From Nocardioides szechwanensis (GTDB lineage Bacteria > Actinomycetota > Actinomycetes > Propionibacteriales > Nocardioidaceae), in contig NZ_FNIC01000002.1 of NCBI RefSeq assembly GCF_900103935.1, positions 496,001-560,000 of the forward strand: a stretch of 64,000 nt of DNA. The letters run 5' to 3'. Made by a program: the position numbers and the translations under genes. Below are positions 61,293 through 64,000 of this stretch, piece by piece. Positions within the stretch are counted from its first letter, which is position 1, and every line of letters begins with the position of its first letter. The notes under the pieces were generated by a model. That model had not been told where the DNA came from, ran no database searches, and was given only the letters and a program-made list of their open reading frames with translations.

Positions 61293-63219
61293 GCTCTCCT
61301 GGGCCGCCGAGACACTCCTGGGCGCGGACGAGATCGCGGACGGCGCGTTGACGCCGGCTCGCGAGCGCCATCTGGAGGAGCAGCACAGCACCGACGAGCG
61401 CGGCTCCGCCGATCAACCACCACACCTTCGACCGTTGCTCGTCGACCCGGTCGGCCTGTGGCAGCACCGAGTCGGTCGAGAGGTTGAACGGCTCCTGGTC
61501 CGGCGTGGCGATCAGCAGGTCCTCACGCAGCGCACGCCATCCGGAGTCCGTGACGCTGGCCACGACCTCGGACTCGAGGTCCCTCTCGGAGGTCTCGGTG
61601 TCCGGGGTCCATCCCCCGAGCATCAGGATGTGCCGACTGTCGTTGGAGACGGACTCCAACGCCGCGAACGGGCGAGCGGTGCCGATCTGGAAGGTCTCCT
61701 CGGCCATGTCGATCAGCTGGATCTCCGCGAGCCGCAGGGGTGCCCCGATCGCGGCGGAGTCGGCGTACGACGCCCCTACCAGCAGTCCGGACTGGTTCCC
61801 GTTGATCAGGTCGTCAGGGCTGACCAGCCTGACCGTCAGCGGGTGTGTGGCTGCACGTTGCAGCGCGGAGAGCAGCGAGGCCGCGGCAACCGCGTCGCCC
61901 AGCGTTCTCGCCGAGGTGTTGCGTAGGGCCACCGGGACGTCGCCGCCGAAGACCTGGGGATAGAGCTCGAAGCCTGTGAGGCGGCCGGCGCCGCGCTCGG
62001 CCGTGATCACCGAGCGGGTCCCGTCGATGTCGAGCAGGGGGGGAGCATGCGTGGCGGCATCGCCGCAACGGCCGTCTTGCGGGAATGCCTGCAGCACGAC
62101 CTGGAGACCGTTGTCGGCACGCAACAGGACCGAGTCGACCGTGATCGGCAGGTGGAACTGGGCCTCGTCATCCAAGAGGGTCGACCCGACGAGCACGTCG
62201 TTGAGGAACACGTCGACCTGGGCGTTGATCCCCTGGACGGCGGTGTGCGTCCCCACGAGGTCGATCTCGAGCGAGTCGATCGGACCTCCGAACTCGTCCT
62301 GGGGGATGCCGACGTACACGTCCGTCTGTCCCCACCCCGACAGGCGGAGCCGCTCGGCTCCGAGGTCTGCGAGTGACGACCGGGTGTCGAGGTCGGAGTC
62401 GGCCACGCGCAGGGACATGCCCTCGGCGGTCTCGGCGTCAGCGATGGCCAGCGCGTCGGCTCGCAGCGCGCGCGCGGCGTCGACCACGGCTGGTCCGGAG
62501 CCCTTGATGGTGAGGGTGGGGATCCCGCGTTCGACCCCGACGGTCGACGTGATGGGCCCTCCGCCCCCCGGCACGAAGCGGACCACTCGCTGCCCGGCCC
62601 CCACACGCGGAACCGGCTCGCCCGCGGGGGACAGGGTGACCGGCACCCCGGCCGGGTACTTCTGACTGAGCGCGACCACCGCGGTGAGCCCGGCCTCGAC
62701 CAGGAAGTCGTCCGCGGAGTCCGGTACCACCACGTCGACGCGTGATGCCGTGGCGGGAAGGAAGGCGGCGACGGACGTGGGGGCGGACTCGCTACCGGTG
62801 AAGGCGAGCCGGAGGTGGCTCAGGCGGGTGAGCGCCGGTGCACTGCCGGCGACGCAGCGGTCAGCGGTCGGTGCGTCGTACTCCAGACCCACCGAGATGG
62901 CCCCGTCCGCCTCCAGGTCGCGGGCCGAGACGGGGATCGTCACCCACTGGCTGGGCCGGGCCGGCACGGCTCGCACCAGGCGCCCGTGGACCGAGATCCG
63001 GACCTGCCCACCTTCGGCGTTCTCCACGTTCAGCAGCCCGCGGAGCGCACTGGGCGTGACCCCGTCGGGCACGACCAGACGGGTGACATTGGGCTGCGAG
63101 CTCTGGGTCGTGAGCGACTGAGGCAGCGCCAGCTCGTCGGCGGCAGCCGGAGCGGTGGGAGTCATGAGCAGGATGACTGCGGCGAAGAGAGCAGCAGTCG
63201 TCGACACGATCGTTTGCAT
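61285..63219 (-). CDS. BcsB-like cellulose/exopolysaccharide synthase accessory protein
   Basis: 644 residues: signal peptide (about 1-28, VSTTAALFAAVILLMTPTAPAAA), repeated beta-rich carbohydrate-binding/flavodoxin-like domains (LRLSGWGQTDVYVGIPQDEFGGPIDSLEIDLVGTHT, VDVFLNDVLVGSTLLDDE, VRLVSPDDLINGNQ) and one C-terminal helix (about 590-612) with a basic end. This is the layout of BcsB, which guides a polymer from its synthase. ATG 63219 follows a GGGGGG Shine-Dalgarno. It heads the operon with the GT-C, XagB-like and GtrA genes. No BcsA is adjacent, so the XagB-like GT is the likely partner. Confidence 0.83.
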   Translation of the reverse strand: MQTIVSTTAALFAAVILLMTPTAPAAADELALPQSLTTQSSQPNVTRLVVPDGVTPSALRGLLNVENAEGGQVRISVHGRLVRAVPARPSQWVTIPVSARDLEADGAISVGLEYDAPTADRCVAGSAPALTRLSHLRLAFTGSESAPTSVAAFLPATASRVDVVVPDSADDFLVEAGLTAVVALSQKYPAGVPVTLSPAGEPVPRVGAGQRVVRFVPGGGGPITSTVGVERGIPTLTIKGSGPAVVDAARALRADALAIADAETAEGMSLRVADSDLDTRSSLADLGAERLRLSGWGQTDVYVGIPQDEFGGPIDSLEIDLVGTHTAVQGINAQVDVFLNDVLVGSTLLDDEAQFHLPITVDSVLLRADNGLQVVLQAFPQDGRCGDAATHAPPLLDIDGTRSVITAERGAGRLTGFELYPQVFGGDVPVALRNTSARTLGDAVAAASLLSALQRAATHPLTVRLVSPDDLINGNQSGLLVGASYADSAAIGAPLRLAEIQLIDMAEETFQIGTARPFAALESVSNDSRHILMLGGWTPDTETSERDLESEVVASVTDSGWRALREDLLIATPDQEPFNLSTDSVLPQADRVDEQRSKVWWLIGGAALVGAVLLLQMALASRRQRAVRDLVRAQECLGGPGERE

Positions 63220-63268
63220 CCGGTCCCCCCCAGGATCGCGCTGCCAGAAAGGAGCCCCCCACAGTCCT

Positions 63269-63321
63269 CCCCGCATGGAACTGTAGGGCCTGCGCTCCCC
63301 ACCTGTCCCGGCAATGCGGGG
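63269..63321. repeat. Inverted repeat CCCCGCAT...ATGCGGGG upstream of the BcsB-like gene
   Basis: Perfect 8-bp arms at 63269-63276 and 63314-63321 with 37 bp between. It lies in the 110-bp gap between the GtrB-like gene and the BcsB-like gene; it may be a terminator arm or an operator. Confidence 0.35.
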
Positions 63322-63329
63322 ACGTGAAG

Positions 63330-64000
63330 TTAAATCGAGCGGATGCGCGGGTCGCGGCGGGACGCGGTCACACCGACCCGCTCACCGCGCGCGCTGAGCG
63401 CCAGCGAGTAGAGCGGCCGGTCCTGCGTCTCGACGTAGACCCGGCCGAGGTAGCTGCCGATAACGCCCATCATGATCAGCTGGAGTCCGCTGAGCAGGAA
63501 CATGCCGACCCCGAGGAACGCCCACCCGGGCACGGCCTGCTGCGGCATGAACAGCCGCACCCAGAGCACGTAGACGGCGAGCAGGATGCTCACGGCGGAG
63601 ATGAAGAAGCCGAGCCTCGAGATCCAGCGCAGCGGCGCGGTCGAGAAGCCGAGGATGCCGTTGGCCGCGAACGCGATCATCTTGCGCAACGGGTAGCCGG
63701 TCTCACCGGCGTGGCGCGGGTCGCGGTCGAACAGCAGCGCCTCCTGCCGGAAGCCGACGTGGGAGACGATGCCGCGCAGGAACCGGCCGTGCTCGCGGTA
63801 GCGCGCCACCTCGAGGGCGACCTTGCGGTCCATGAGGCGGAAGTCGCCGACGTTGCGAGGGATCTCGATGGAGGCGAGCCGGTCGAGGACCCAGTAGAAG
63901 AGGTACGCCGTCGCGCGCTTGAACAGCGAGTCCTGGCGGCTGCGCCGTTGGGCGTAGACGACGTCGACGCCGTCCTCCCACATCGAGATCATCTCGATGC
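63330..64000 (-). CDS. GtrB/DPM1-like glycosyltransferase (GT2), N-terminus beyond window
   Basis: The frame stays open to the window end, so the real start lies outside. Visible are the IEMISMWEDGVDVVYAQRRSR segment, the amphipathic IPRNVGDFRLMDRKV loop typical of undecaprenyl-phosphate glycosyltransferases, HVGFRQEALLFDR, and two C-terminal helices (WISRLGFFISAVSILLAVYVLWV and GWAFLGVGMFLLSGLQLIMMGVIG). It should load a sugar onto polyprenyl phosphate, fitting the GtrA protein and the GT-C enzyme of the same cluster. Confidence 0.88.
   Translation of the reverse strand, partial: IEMISMWEDGVDVVYAQRRSRQDSLFKRATAYLFYWVLDRLASIEIPRNVGDFRLMDRKVALEVARYREHGRFLRGIVSHVGFRQEALLFDRDPRHAGETGYPLRKMIAFAANGILGFSTAPLRWISRLGFFISAVSILLAVYVLWVRLFMPQQAVPGWAFLGVGMFLLSGLQLIMMGVIGSYLGRVYVETQDRPLYSLALSARGERVGVTASRRDPRIRSI

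Overview
The window is very GC-rich, gene-dense chromosomal DNA from an actinobacterium, most likely Nocardioides or a close relative. Evidence for this: a mycothiol S-conjugate amidase (Mca) beside greA and a DUF4307 gene, a trehalose-type LpqY-SugABC transporter, a zinc-ribbon/DUF-rich gene complement, and many genes that appear leaderless, with a TANNNT -10 box placed 6-7 nt before the start codon. The genus is an inference. No tRNA, rRNA, phage, insertion sequence or CRISPR array was seen. The first and last genes run off the window.

Layout. 1-11 kb: end of a cystathionine synthase/lyase gene, a glutamate-mutase-L-like ATPase, an AI-2E-family membrane protein, ilvA, greA, DUF4307, mca, two tandem paralogous secreted phosphodiesterase-like proteins, a LysE exporter and a Ser/Thr kinase. 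11-14.3 kb: a compact stress module made of a CsoR/CstR-type repressor, a DUF302 protein, an MMPL/RND transporter and a Cys-rich mini-protein, arranged around two C5-TR-G5 operators. 14.3-24.2 kb: respiratory nitrate reduction, with two NarK transporters divergent from narGHJI. 24-30 kb: a YciI-like protein, a MOSC protein, a GMC oxidoreductase coupled to an aldehyde dehydrogenase, a thioredoxin and a PAQR/hemolysin III protein. 30-43 kb: a cis-prenyl transferase, PhoH, a transglycosylase-like secreted protein, a methyltransferase/SDR/fumC run, an SGNH hydrolase, a spermidine-synthase-like protein, a zinc-ribbon protein, a DUF3558-like lipoprotein, an HxlR/NmrA redox pair, a class I fumarase and a lipoprotein. 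43-48.3 kb: DUF1707 protein and the LpqY-SugABC-type sugar importer. 48.3-57.9 kb: two alpha/beta hydrolases, glpX, a molybdate operon (TOBE regulator-modABC), DUF4245, xseAB, ispH, gtrA. 57.9-64 kb: an exopolysaccharide cluster with an XagB-like glycosyltransferase, a membrane mannosyl/arabinosyl-type transferase, a BcsB-like protein and a GtrB-like glycosyltransferase.

How it fits together. Anaerobic nitrate respiration (NarGHJI, NarK) needs molybdenum cofactor. The same window carries a molybdate importer and a MOSC protein, although they are not adjacent. The importer of the LpqY-SugABC type has a CRP-like palindrome upstream. The most distinctive regulatory DNA is the paired CstR-like operator at 11.8 kb, a family of near-identical GTTGACCCGCCCGAAA palindromes scattered between genes, a three-tier 68-nt palindrome at 38.9 kb, and the recurrent leaderless promoter layout that fixes many start codons.
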